Assembly: GCA_016841265.1 (NCBI GenBank)
Contig: JAENZL010000009.1
Span: 13,302 to 69,287 of the forward strand
Reading direction: 5' to 3'
From: Methanobacteriota archaeon
GTDB taxonomy: Archaea; Halobacteriota; Methanosarcinia; Methanosarcinales; Methanosarcinaceae
DNA length: 55,986 nucleotides
A program made the position numbers and the translations under genes. Of the stretch, positions 8,639-16,893 are shown piece by piece. The notes beneath the pieces were generated by a model. It was given only the letters and a program-made list of their open reading frames with translations. It did no database searches and was not told the origin of the DNA. Positions within the stretch are counted from its first letter, which is position 1, and every line of letters begins with the position of its first letter.

Positions 8639-9814
8639 ATGAAATCCGTATTTTTCCTATTAATTTTGCTTCTTCTCATGCCGGTACAGCTAGCCTTTGC
8701 AGCCGAAACCTCCAATGCAGGGGACGCGGGCATGCCCCACATATCCGATCTCTACAGTGACCTCGAATCTTTTGACGTGACCGTTTATTCGGAGGTGCCG
8801 GATGAAGACCTGACCCTTGAAACTTCTCTTGTCAGGACAGAGAGTAACACCGAGGAAGTGCTCGTAAAGAAAGTTTTTTCTGTTGATGAAGTCCCCGCAA
8901 ACACCAGGGTAATAAAGGTGGGGTTCTGGGATGTAAAGGGAGCTGAGGACGGGTCATACCTCCTTAAAGCTCGCCTGCTCCGGGATAAGGAGCTGCTTTC
9001 CGAAGCCGAGTACAAATTTGTCTATGGGCGCCGTTCCATTCCCAGGGTCAGGGTCAATGACCTGGTCCCAAATTCCGAAGGGATCAGTGTGGTAATCTCT
9101 CCCAATGAACCGGTGCTCTTCGATATCGAGTACATGCTCGTTGACGGTTCGGACGTTGTGTACACGACCAGGTCCGAGAAAGTTGCCCTGACGGGTTCCC
9201 CTGAAGCCTTCTCCGCAGCCTGGGGTACCCTGCTTGAAAACAGCAGGGAATACCTGGGAAGGGTGAAGATCCAGGTCTATTCCCCGAGGCGGGAGTTTAT
9301 CGCAGCTACGGAAAGTTTCACCGCAAAGGACGATGCAGAAATTACTGATATTTACGAAGATGAGACCGGGGCAAGTGCAACTGTCTTTGGCAGGTCCCAG
9401 GTGCCTTTTGAAGGAAACCTGGCATTTACTGTCTATGAACTGGGAGAGAATGCTGATTCCGAAACAGCCAGGCCTTTCGATTCAGCCCGGGAAAGGGTGC
9501 CTGTGCTGCTGACAGACGACGATGAAACCGTTGAAGTTGCCTGGAAGGAGAGGCTTCCCAGGGGTGTTTACAGGCTCGAAATCGAACTAACAGGCAAAGA
9601 CGGGGACTTGATCGAGCGCAGGGAGACAATAATCGAGTCTGACATGTCGTCCTACTCCTATGTGAACGGAGCTGAAGGAAACGCTTCAGATTCTGCAGGT
9701 ACGGAAAACGGAGCTGCGGAAGAAGACGGTTCGGGAGGTCTCCCGGGTTTTTCTGCCGCTGGGGTACTGGCAGTACTCGGTGCTTCTGCGGTCCTTTTCA
9801 GGAAGCGAAGCTAA
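8639..9814 (+). CDS. Secreted protein with PGF-CTERM-like sorting signal
   Basis: This 391-residue protein begins with a Sec signal peptide (hydrophobic residues 4-18, then AFAAE). It continues as a beta-rich, acidic extracellular region and ends with GGLPGFSAAGVLAVLGASA followed by FRKRS. That is a PGF-type motif, a hydrophobic helix and basic residues. This architecture matches archaeosortase substrates that are processed and lipid-anchored at the cell surface. The middle region may hold two or three Ig-like domains (residues ~40-130, 135-220 and 230-330), but I do not recognise a named family. It lies 148 bp upstream of an FtsX-type permease, and the two may be co-transcribed. Function is unknown; adhesion, or a substrate-recognition role with the permease, would be conjecture. 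Confidence 0.82.
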   Translation: MKSVFFLLILLLLMPVQLAFAAETSNAGDAGMPHISDLYSDLESFDVTVYSEVPDEDLTLETSLVRTESNTEEVLVKKVFSVDEVPANTRVIKVGFWDVKGAEDGSYLLKARLLRDKELLSEAEYKFVYGRRSIPRVRVNDLVPNSEGISVVISPNEPVLFDIEYMLVDGSDVVYTTRSEKVALTGSPEAFSAAWGTLLENSREYLGRVKIQVYSPRREFIAATESFTAKDDAEITDIYEDETGASATVFGRSQVPFEGNLAFTVYELGENADSETARPFDSARERVPVLLTDDDETVEVAWKERLPRGVYRLEIELTGKDGDLIERRETIIESDMSSYSYVNGAEGNASDSAGTENGAAEEDGSGGLPGFSAAGVLAVLGASAVLFRKRS

Positions 9815-9846
9815 ATGTAATGCCGGCTCAAATACCTAATTTCAGC

Positions 9847-9893
9847 AGGTGAAATTTTCAGGTGAAATTTTCAGGTGAAATTTTCAGGTTAAG
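9847..9893. repeat. 15-bp tandem repeat
   Basis: Three copies of a unit near CAGGTGAAATTTT lie between the secreted protein gene and the permease gene, followed by a shorter duplication of AGGTAAACAAA at 9911-9940. Confidence 0.8.
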
Positions 9894-9961
9894 CTGATAA
9901 TTTAAGTTTGCAGGTAAACAAAAATCAGGTAAACAAACCTATAAGGAATTCGTGAATTCCC

Positions 9962-11137
9962 ATGCGCTACGAACTGTTTATCGCCCTCCGGCAGATCCGG
10001 GCCAGGAAGTTCCAGACCCTTCTTTCCGTAGGAGCGATAGCCCTGGCTGTGATGGTACTCACCATTTCCCAGGCGTTCATGGTAGGGTTTACCGATGAAC
10101 TTTATGACACCACGGTGGACAAACTCCCCCATGTCTCGGTCTCCCCGACGGAAGATGAGGAATACATCTACCTTTACAGGACTCTGATGGAGGAAATAAA
10201 TTCAATCGAAGGTGTCACAGCGGTTTCACCTTTTCTGACAGGCAAGGCTTCTTTAAATTTCAAGGACAATTCCCGGAACGTCGAACTGAGGGGGGTGATC
10301 CCTTCCCGGGAGAACGAAATCAGTGAAATCGAAAGCGACATGGTGGAAGGCGACTTCCAGGAACTCGAGTTTTCGCGGAACACCCTGGTCCTTGGCTCGA
10401 AACTCGCGGATAAGCTCGAAGTCAAACTGGGGGATTTCGTGGACGTTTCCTTTCCTGATGCAAACCCTCTTTCCCTCAGGGTTGTCGGGATCTTCCACAC
10501 CGGGTCTCCTCTGGACGAGTCTCTTGCTTACTGCTCTCTCGAGACTGCCCGGAACTTTTACGACGTATCGGACGTGGTAAGCGGGATTTCCGTCCAGATC
10601 GAAGATTTCAATAAAGACCGGGAACTCGCTGCCGAAATCGAACAGACTGGCTATGAAGCCAAAGGCTGGACCGAGACAAACCCTGAAATTCTGCGCACCC
10701 TTGCTATCGAAGGGACCTCAAACAGCATCACTCTCGGCCTTATTGTGATCATAGCTTCCTTCGGCGTTGTCAGCACCCTGAACCTTTCCGTAATAGGTGC
10801 AACCCGCCAGATAGGCATGCTCCGCGCCATGGGCGCCTCTGTCTCAAGCATAAAAATGATTTTCCTTCTCCAGAGCGGCATCCTGGGTTTTCTGGGGGCT
10901 TTCTTCGGAACCCTTATCGGCATCGTTATCTCTCTCTGGATCGGAGAATACGAATACCCCGAAGGCGTAGAGTTTGCTGAACAGTTCGGGGGTATCAGCT
11001 CCATCCCGGTAGTCATTCGCCCCGAGGATGTCATCCTTATCATTGTCGCGGTCTTCCTGCTGAACCTTATTGCGGGCATCTACCCGGCACAGCAAGCTGC
11101 AAAATTGGACCCTGTAAAGGCTATAAGTTCAAGGTGA
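9962..11137 (+). CDS. ABC transporter permease, FtsX/MacB/LolC type
   Basis: The 391-residue protein has the fixed topology of this family. A first membrane helix lies at about residues 18-40 (LSVGAIALAVMVLTISQAFM). An extracytoplasmic MacB-like domain spans about 45-250. Three C-terminal helices span about 260-380, with the typical RQIGMLRAMGAS coupling motif that contacts the ATPase. It ends with the conserved AAKLDPVKAI. Members form mechanotransmission or lipoprotein/peptide export complexes with an ATPase. No ATP-binding protein is encoded nearby, so it must use one from elsewhere. The start is ATG 9962. The preceding surface protein could be its extracellular partner. Confidence 0.9.
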   Translation: MRYELFIALRQIRARKFQTLLSVGAIALAVMVLTISQAFMVGFTDELYDTTVDKLPHVSVSPTEDEEYIYLYRTLMEEINSIEGVTAVSPFLTGKASLNFKDNSRNVELRGVIPSRENEISEIESDMVEGDFQELEFSRNTLVLGSKLADKLEVKLGDFVDVSFPDANPLSLRVVGIFHTGSPLDESLAYCSLETARNFYDVSDVVSGISVQIEDFNKDRELAAEIEQTGYEAKGWTETNPEILRTLAIEGTSNSITLGLIVIIASFGVVSTLNLSVIGATRQIGMLRAMGASVSSIKMIFLLQSGILGFLGAFFGTLIGIVISLWIGEYEYPEGVEFAEQFGGISSIPVVIRPEDVILIIVAVFLLNLIAGIYPAQQAAKLDPVKAISSR

Positions 11138-11190
11138 GCTTCTGCCAGAAAGGTGATCTTCTGTCGGAAAGGTGATCTTCTGTCGGAATA
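11129..11190. repeat. 19-bp tandem repeat starting at the permease stop codon
   Basis: Three copies of an AAGGTGATCTTCTGTCGG-type unit begin with the terminal AGG codon and TGA stop of the permease gene. The stop codon is thus present in every unit. This parallels the arrays at 3236, 26552 and 28670. Confidence 0.8.
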
Positions 11191-11369
11191 TCGAGTTTTG
11201 ACCCCCAACTCCGATTTCTTTTTACATTTCCTTTAAATATTTAACTACCTTAAAAAATTCAACCACTATTAATATATTTACGGCATTGTAATGTTCCAAG
11301 TGAATAAATAAGTCAACCGGGTTGTAAATTTATCCCCGATAATTATATATATTTTTCTCACCCTTGTTC

Positions 11370-11458
11370 ACATACTTCCTATAGCATAGCGAACAAAAAG
11401 GACCTTGTGTGGGAATTCTCATCAACTGACCACTGATGAGAATTTCTCATATTTCTAT
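11370..11458 (+). ncRNA. Candidate small RNA A, first of a related pair
   Basis: A TATA box (TATATATAT, 11344-11352) is followed at 11384 by GCATAGCGAAC and then a hairpin. The arms are GAATTCTCATCA (11413-11424) and TGATGAGAATTT (11434-11445), fully paired if one G-U pair is allowed, and a T-rich tail follows. The same order, spacing and partial sequence recur 343 bp downstream (candidate B). No reading frame with a ribosome site is present. The 5' end is estimated as 25 bp after the TATA box. Expression is inferred, not seen. Confidence 0.5.
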
Positions 11459-11559
11459 TCTAATAAGTTAACATAAGGATATTTGTTCCTTATTATTTTC
11501 CTTATTTTGTTTTTTACAGTTTTTACCTTGGTTTAAGTGTCGAGGTCTGGATGTCGCAA

Positions 11560-11605
11560 TCCAACTGTTACAATCCAACTGTTACAATCCAACTGTTACA
11601 ATCCA
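11560..11605. repeat. 14-bp tandem repeat between the sRNA candidates
   Basis: Three to four copies of CAATCCAACTGTTA lie between the two small-RNA candidates. Confidence 0.85.
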
Positions 11606-11711
11606 ATCGTTCAGGCTGATTTAATTTGAGCGGGCCAACCTAGCTTTAAAAAAAATTCTATACATTTCAAAAGAATTTCGGAAACTATATATATTATCCT
11701 ATGATAAATTA

Positions 11712-11798
11712 CCATGCTACTTTGTTGCATAGCGCGAACTTTGAGTGGGGGATTCCCTGCAGCTGATCACTGATTGGGAATTCTCATTTTTTCTTTCT
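11712..11798 (+). ncRNA. Candidate small RNA B, second of a related pair
   Basis: TATATATAT at 11686-11694 is followed 41 bp later by GCATAGCGCGAAC (11727), the same core as in candidate A. A hairpin with arms GGATTCCC (11750-11757) and GGGAATTC (11776-11783) follows, then CTCATTTTTTCTTTCT, a good archaeal U-tract terminator. The stem sequence differs from copy A but the structure and the loop motif CTGATCACTGAT are kept. This suggests selection on an RNA rather than chance similarity. A 73-codon gene begins about 180 bp downstream. Confidence 0.52.
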
Positions 11799-11978
11799 AT
11801 TTGTATTTTGTTTTCAGAAGTATTTTTGCCGGTTTTTTGTTTTCCTGTTTTCTTCTTAAGGCTCGGCTTTGGGTACTGTTTGAAAGAAGTAAAGGGAACT
11901 TATTATTTTTGTTGACATATCTTATTTATTTATATTTAATCCAAATATTTATATTCATTTACAGATATTTATGCTGTT

Positions 11979-12200
11979 ATGGGCAACAGTAAAGAATACA
12001 AATTTTATCTTGCAGCCCTGGACAATAACAATTCTCTCCTGGGCAGGAGAAGAGCTATAAAAATGCTCAGCAAATGCGGGACCGAGGAAGCCCTGTATTA
12101 CATGAACGAGCTCGTAGTGGATAGGTACTGCCTGCTACCCGACTGGACCAAAAGGATAGCAAGGGAATATTATGTCTGTCTCTGCCTTGAGTTCCTCTGA
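11979..12200 (+). CDS. Small hypothetical protein
   Basis: This is a 73-residue soluble protein, helical throughout, with a HEAT-like look in LLGRRRAIKMLSKCGTEEAL followed by YYMNELVVDRY. It has three cysteines and ends in CLCLEFL. I do not recognise a family. The start is ATG 11979. AT-rich TATA-like sequence (TATTTATATTC) lies about 35 bp upstream, so the message may have a very short leader. Codon choice is like that of neighbouring real genes (GAGCTCGTA, CCCGACTGG), which supports coding. The gene stands alone, just after the two small-RNA candidates. Confidence 0.6.
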   Translation: MGNSKEYKFYLAALDNNNSLLGRRRAIKMLSKCGTEEALYYMNELVVDRYCLLPDWTKRIAREYYVCLCLEFL

Positions 12201-12698
12201 ATACAAAAAATGGAAAATTCCGGCTTATCCTGTTCTTAATATTTGGCTCTGACAGCTAACCTAATACTTTCTCCCTTTTTCACTTCTTTATCCCCTTCCC
12301 CTTTTCTTCTTCTTTTCTTCTTCTTTTCTTCTTCCTTTCTTCTTCCTCTTTCATTTTCTCCTTTCTCGACTTCCTCTTCTTCTCTCCCCCTTCTCTCCCC
12401 TTTTACAATTATTTTTTCCGCCTGACCTGGCCCGGAAACTTTTCCTTGAAGTCTTTTCAGTTTTTTTCGGTACTTCTGGGTAATACTTATGTATCTTGCC
12501 TGCATGCAGATGGAAGCTGATCTTGTTTCTTACTTTGATTTTACATTATTCATCACAGTATTCACCACAGGTATTCATCACATTATTCCGTACATATTCA
12601 GGTGTTTTTCCAGTTTAAACCGAAAAGGGCTTTGCCTGGAAGAACCTGTGCCGGAAAGAAATATTACTGGAACTTTACGGTTTTCGAGACGATCATAA
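12201..12698. other. Intergenic region with long homopyrimidine tract
   Basis: From about 12268 to 12415 the plus strand is almost pure C and T (CTTCTTTTCTTCTTC and variants). It forms a mirror-like polypurine-polypyrimidine tract capable in principle of triplex structure. The purine strand translates into a Lys/Glu-rich frame that I consider an artefact. The remainder to 12698 leads into the EamA gene and holds a short duplication (ATTCATCACA / ATTCACCACA) near 12548-12580. Confidence 0.6.
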
Positions 12699-13580
12699 AT
12701 GGAAAAAAGGGCTTATCTTTTGATTATGGCAGGGGCAACCCTCTGGGGAATCATAGGGTTTTTTGTCAGGGGGCTTTATGGTTTTGGGTTCAGTCCCCTG
12801 CAGGTGGTGTCTCTCCGGGTCTTTGCCGCGGCCCTGATCATGATCTTGTACCTTTTTTTCACCCGTCCCGAACTCTTGAAGATAAGGTTCCGGGACTCGC
12901 TTTATTTTGTGGGGACAGGCATCTTCAGTCTTGCGTTTTTTAATTTCTGCTACTTTACCACCATGAAGGAAACTTCAATCGCCGTTGCCGTTATTTTGCT
13001 CTACACTGCCCCGGCTTTCGTAGCGGTCCTTTCCCGCATCTTTTTCGGGGAAAAGCTGGGAGCAAAAAAGGTTTTTTCCCTGGGACTGACCTTTGCAGGC
13101 TGTGCTTTTGTGACCGGGTATTTTCCTTCCTTCGGGGCTTCCTCTTCCTTTTCCCTGTCCGGGCTTGGGCTCCTTACCGGCATAGGATCGGGCCTGGGAT
13201 ATGCCCTTTACAGCATCTTCGGGAAAGCCGCCCTTGAAAAGTACCATACCATGACCATTGCAACCTACACATTTGTTTTCGCAAGCCTGGCCCTGCTTCC
13301 GGTGAGTGGTCTTGGAAATATGGGCTGGGCCTTTTCAACCGCCAGTTTCTGGCTCTACCTTCTGGGTTTGGGACTCTTTCCCACAGTCTTTGCCTATCTC
13401 CTTTACACAAAAGGCCTTGAGGAGGTCGAGTCCAGCCGTGCATCCATTGTAGCTACGGTGGAACCAGTAGTCGGGACTCTGGTGGGGTTCTTCTTTTTCG
13501 GGGAAATGCTTTCCTCCTGGCAACTTGCAGGGGTTCTGCTCGTGCTTGTGGCTGTGGTGCTAATCCAAGAACGAAAATAA
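12699..13580 (+). CDS. EamA/DMT-family transporter
   Basis: The 293-residue protein is the usual size for a drug/metabolite transporter: ten predicted membrane helices in two repeated five-helix EamA halves. Each half has the characteristic Gly/Pro-rich starts (LWGIIGFFVRGLYGFGFSPL and YALYSIFGKAALEKY). The second half ends with ASIVATVEPVVGTLVGFFFFGE, a typical motif of this superfamily. Members export amino acids, metabolites or nucleotide derivatives; the substrate cannot be predicted. The start is ATG 12699; no strong ribosome site precedes it. The gene stands alone between long intergenic regions. Confidence 0.9.
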   Translation: MEKRAYLLIMAGATLWGIIGFFVRGLYGFGFSPLQVVSLRVFAAALIMILYLFFTRPELLKIRFRDSLYFVGTGIFSLAFFNFCYFTTMKETSIAVAVILLYTAPAFVAVLSRIFFGEKLGAKKVFSLGLTFAGCAFVTGYFPSFGASSSFSLSGLGLLTGIGSGLGYALYSIFGKAALEKYHTMTIATYTFVFASLALLPVSGLGNMGWAFSTASFWLYLLGLGLFPTVFAYLLYTKGLEEVESSRASIVATVEPVVGTLVGFFFFGEMLSSWQLAGVLLVLVAVVLIQERK

Positions 13581-13920
13581 AGATTTAAATAATTTGAATA
13601 AGTTTTTCTAGAATGCCCTGTTTCCGGGTATTCGAGTCGTTTATTTTTTGCCTGGCTCATGATTATATAAGTGGTGTTGGGGGTAAAAGGGACTTACTTT
13701 GTTTAATTGACTTATCTGTACTTTTAAAGATGGAATCGGTTTGGTCGGATGCAGGCACTGAGCTGCCAGACCAGTAGATGCCGGGCCAGTAGATTCCGAA
13801 CCAGGGAATACTGAGATGCGGGGAATATGGTTGGAAGTCTTAATGAAGTTGAAGTTTCATAGAGTCTATCATATTAATTATCAATTGAAATGAAGAAAAT
13901 GGACTGAAAAGTGGTTACTC
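13581..13920. other. Promoter region of the AMP phosphorylase gene
   Basis: No gene is visible. TATA-like sequences occur at 13663 (ATTATATAAG) and near 13868 (ATCATATTAATTATC). An imperfect duplication, GCCAGACCAGTAGATGCCGGGCCAGTAGATTCCG split over two units, lies at 13768-13801. Confidence 0.4.
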
Positions 13921-15450
13921 ATGCAGTTGAAACTACAGCATTTTGACATAAAAATCGGGCAGCATAAAGTGATGTTCAATGCTGCCGATGCAAAGGAACT
14001 GGGAGTGAATCCGGGAGACAGGGTGCGTCTCAGGAGTCATGAGAGCATCACGGCCATCGTAGACACCACGGTAGATATGGTGGAGCCAGGCACCCTCGGG
14101 GTCTTCACCGAGGTCTATGATCACATGGAACCCGGTTGGGATAAGCCGGTGGAGGTTTTCCCGGCACTTCGCTCTAAGTCGGGCGCGGTGATCAAGAAGA
14201 TGATGGACAAGAAGCACCTGACCCGGGAAGAGATCTACATGGTCGTAAACGATGTTGTGGAGGAAAACCTCAGCGATATCGAGCTTTCGGCCTTCATGAC
14301 TGCTTCTTACATCCACGGTATGAGTGACGACGAGATCGAATGGCTGACAAGGGCTATGATCGATACCGGGGATACGATCGAATTTGATACCCACCCGGTG
14401 ATGGACAAACACTCCATCGGAGGCGTGCCCGGGAACAAGATTTCCCTCCTTGTAGTCCCGATCGTAGCCGCAAACGGGCTCCTTATCCCCAAGACCAGCT
14501 CCAGGGCTATTACCGGGGCAGGAGGGACCGCGGATCTTATGGAGGTACTCTCGGGAGTGGAATTCACTTCCCAGGAGGTCAAGGAAATATCCGAGAAGGT
14601 AGGAGGTGCCCTTGTATGGGGGGGGGCCACGAACATCGCCCCTGCTGACGATAAGCTCATCAGGGCGGAATACCCGCTTTCCATTGACCCCTACTGCCAG
14701 ATGCTCGCTTCCATCATGGCAAAGAAAGGGGCAATCGGGGCGGAAAACCTGGTAATCGACATCCCCACGGGGCCCGGGACCAAGGTCCCAAATGTACAGG
14801 AAGGACAGAAGTTCGCAAGGGACCTGATAAACCTCGGCCACAGGCTCGGGATGAACGTGGAATGTGCCATCACCTACGGCTCGTCCCCCATAGGCAGGAC
14901 GGTAGGCCCGGCGCTGGAGGTCATTGAGGCTCTGAAAGCACTCCAAAACTTTGAAGGCCCGAACAGCCTGATCGAAAAGAGCGCGGCGCTTGCGGGCATC
15001 CTGCTCGAGATGGGAGGAGCTGCCCCGAGGGACCACGGCAAGGAACTTGCAATGGAGACTCTCAGGAACGGCAAAGCCTTTGCGAAGATGAAGGAGATCA
15101 TCGAAGCCCAGGGCGGGGACCCGAACGTCAACCCTGACAATATCCCTGTCGGGGAGTATACCGCTGACATCTGTGCCAGCACTGACGGCTATGTGATCGA
15201 GTTTGACAACAAGTGGATCGTCGAGATCGCAAGGCTTGCCGGAGCCCCGAACGACAAGGGCGCAGGCGTCAGGATCCACAAGAAACTCGGGGAATCCGTA
15301 AAGAAAGGTGACCCTATCCTGACAGTGTATGCGGAAAAGGAATTCAAGCTCGACACTGCACTGGTCACTGCCCAGCGCTCGAACCCGATAGTAGTTGAGG
15401 GCATGCTGCTCAGGAGAATCCCCGGGGGAACCATGGGCTTCAGCGAGTAA
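13921..15450 (+). CDS. AMP phosphorylase
   Basis: At 509 residues this matches archaeal AMP phosphorylase, a type-2 thymidine-phosphorylase-family enzyme. It converts AMP (also CMP and UMP) and phosphate to ribose 1,5-bisphosphate and free base. The family signature is seen in DKHSIGGVPGNK and SSRAITGAGGTADLMEVL, with the phosphate-binding region and the long N-terminal archaeal domain (residues 1-85) that is absent from bacterial DeoA. In the archaeal AMP pathway the product is isomerised and fed to form III RuBisCO; neither partner gene is in this window. The start is ATG 13921. A long open frame on the opposite strand is only a codon-bias shadow. Confidence 0.95.
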   Translation: MQLKLQHFDIKIGQHKVMFNAADAKELGVNPGDRVRLRSHESITAIVDTTVDMVEPGTLGVFTEVYDHMEPGWDKPVEVFPALRSKSGAVIKKMMDKKHLTREEIYMVVNDVVEENLSDIELSAFMTASYIHGMSDDEIEWLTRAMIDTGDTIEFDTHPVMDKHSIGGVPGNKISLLVVPIVAANGLLIPKTSSRAITGAGGTADLMEVLSGVEFTSQEVKEISEKVGGALVWGGATNIAPADDKLIRAEYPLSIDPYCQMLASIMAKKGAIGAENLVIDIPTGPGTKVPNVQEGQKFARDLINLGHRLGMNVECAITYGSSPIGRTVGPALEVIEALKALQNFEGPNSLIEKSAALAGILLEMGGAAPRDHGKELAMETLRNGKAFAKMKEIIEAQGGDPNVNPDNIPVGEYTADICASTDGYVIEFDNKWIVEIARLAGAPNDKGAGVRIHKKLGESVKKGDPILTVYAEKEFKLDTALVTAQRSNPIVVEGMLLRRIPGGTMGFSE

Positions 15451-15665
15451 ACTTCCTTCTCGCTTTCTTTTTTCTTTTCTTTTCTTTTCTTTTCTTTTTT
15501 CGAATCTTAATTCTTCTTCCTTTTTTTCGTTTTTTTTCTTTTTCCTTTTTCTTTTCCTTTCGAATCTCAATTCTTCCTCCTTCTTTTCGCTTTCTTTTTC
15601 CTCTTAGCTTTCTCCTTCCTTTCTTACAGTGAAATTTTAATACCTTGTAGGGGTTTAGCACGGAT

Positions 15666-16199
15666 ATGAAGCGGATAGTACTGCTCCGGCTAGGACATCG
15701 ACCTGAAAGGGACAAAAGAATAACCACTCACGTAGGGCTTACAGCCCGGTTGCTGGGGGCTGAGGGGATGCTTCTGGCCTCAAACGACCCGGGGATCGTG
15801 AAAAGTCTTGATGGCGTTGTCGAGCGCTGGGGCGGGAATTTTTATGTTAAAAATGATGTGAATTTCAAACAGGAAATCCGGAAATGGAAAGAAGAAGGCG
15901 GGAAAGTCTGCCACCTCTCCATGTACGGGGTTAACCTTCCGGATGTCACTGCCGAGCTTAAACAGTGTGAGAAACTGATGCTGGTCGTGGGCGCGGAAAA
16001 GGTCCCTCCCGAGATTTACCAGCTTGCTGACTGGAACGTGGCAGTGGGCAGTCAGCCCCATTCCGAGGTAACAGCCCTGGCTCTGACCCTGGATAGGATT
16101 GCGGAAGAGGACCCGCTCGAAAAGGAATTCTCCGATGCGGAGCTGACAATTATACCCATGGAATGCGGTAAAAAGGTAATTGAAAACATCAGGGACTGA
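15666..16199 (+). CDS. tRNA (cytidine(56)-2'-O)-methyltransferase aTrm56
   Basis: The 177-residue protein is an archaeal SPOUT-class methyltransferase that methylates the 2'-OH of C56 in the tRNA T-loop using S-adenosylmethionine. The opening IVLLRLGHRPERDKRITTHV is the hallmark of aTrm56. The knotted cofactor site is represented by LMLVVGAEKVPPEIYQLADW and VAVGSQPHSEVTALAL. Length is normal for the short form of the family. The start is ATG 15666. The spacer from the preceding gene holds CT-rich tracts (15458-15625). A good terminator hairpin follows immediately after the stop codon, so the gene is probably monocistronic. Confidence 0.93.
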   Translation: MKRIVLLRLGHRPERDKRITTHVGLTARLLGAEGMLLASNDPGIVKSLDGVVERWGGNFYVKNDVNFKQEIRKWKEEGGKVCHLSMYGVNLPDVTAELKQCEKLMLVVGAEKVPPEIYQLADWNVAVGSQPHSEVTALALTLDRIAEEDPLEKEFSDAELTIIPMECGKKVIENIRD

Positions 16200-16224
16200 A
16201 AACCTGTTACTGAAAACAGGTTTT
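16199..16224 (+). terminator. Hairpin terminator of aTrm56
   Basis: A perfect 10-bp inverted repeat (AAAACCTGTT / AACAGGTTTT) with a six-base loop begins at the stop codon and ends in TTTT. It probably defines the 3' end of the aTrm56 message. Confidence 0.7.
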
Positions 16225-16239
16225 CCCTCAGGGCAGATT

Positions 16240-16302
16240 TTGTGTTTGTTTTCGTGTTTGTCTTCGTGTTTGTCTTCGTGTTTGTCTTCGTGTTTGTTTC
16301 TG
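16240..16302. repeat. 12-bp tandem repeat
   Basis: Five copies of a TCGTGTTTGTCT-like unit follow the terminator. The unit is uniform apart from the first and last copies. The rest of the region to 16893 shows no convincing gene. It contains GTTTCGACCCG/TTTCGACTCG-type imperfect repeats near 16660-16715. Confidence 0.85.
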
Positions 16303-16893
16303 CAGGAAATTACCGGAAAGTGTAATAAATTCATTAATTTTGATGAGATTTATTATTACTTATTAAAAGATAAGTGTTAAATATAAGTTTGACATATTAC
16401 AAAGTGTCTACAGGGGCAGACAGATTCCTCCAGAAGTAACTGCAGAGCCGAATTTTTTCCGTTTTCATTCCTGCTCGCCAGGGCAAACAGGCGAGGACCG
16501 GGAATGGTTTCGGGATGGGGAGATGAGCTGGAATCCAGGTTGCAGGGGTCAGGAAAGTTTCCTTTTAAAATCTCTGTTTTCCCGGACATCTCCTCCAATC
16601 CTCCCTGAAGTTTTTCTATTTTTTCCATTCGTTTTTTATGTGGTCTCTGCCTGGTTTTCACCCATTTTCGACTCGTTTCATCTGCTTTCCATTCATTTTT
16701 ATCCGGTTTCGACCCGATGTTACATCTGTTTTAATATTTTTTTCAAGTACCCCGGGGAACTTTTCAGTGCATCAGTACAAAAAGAAATACTTATTAAATT
16801 TGGGGGAAATCCTACAGTCGTAAGAATAACAACCTTTTTGTTTTCCAAATCCTTTCCCGGCAGTGTGAAATGAGCAGATCTTCAGGAGAGAGC

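Noticed and set aside
12236-12505. 89-codon Lys/Glu-rich frame on the minus strand
   Set aside because: It is encoded mostly by the polypurine tract and has no ribosome site or family resemblance.
13933-15570. 545-codon frame antisense to AMP phosphorylase
   Set aside because: Shadow of strong third-position G/C bias in a real gene; its N-terminal end (antisense 3' side) runs through CT-rich repeats and it has no family resemblance.
16377-16661. 94-codon frame on the minus strand
   Set aside because: No ribosome site and no recognisable pattern, and it sits in a region of decayed repeats.
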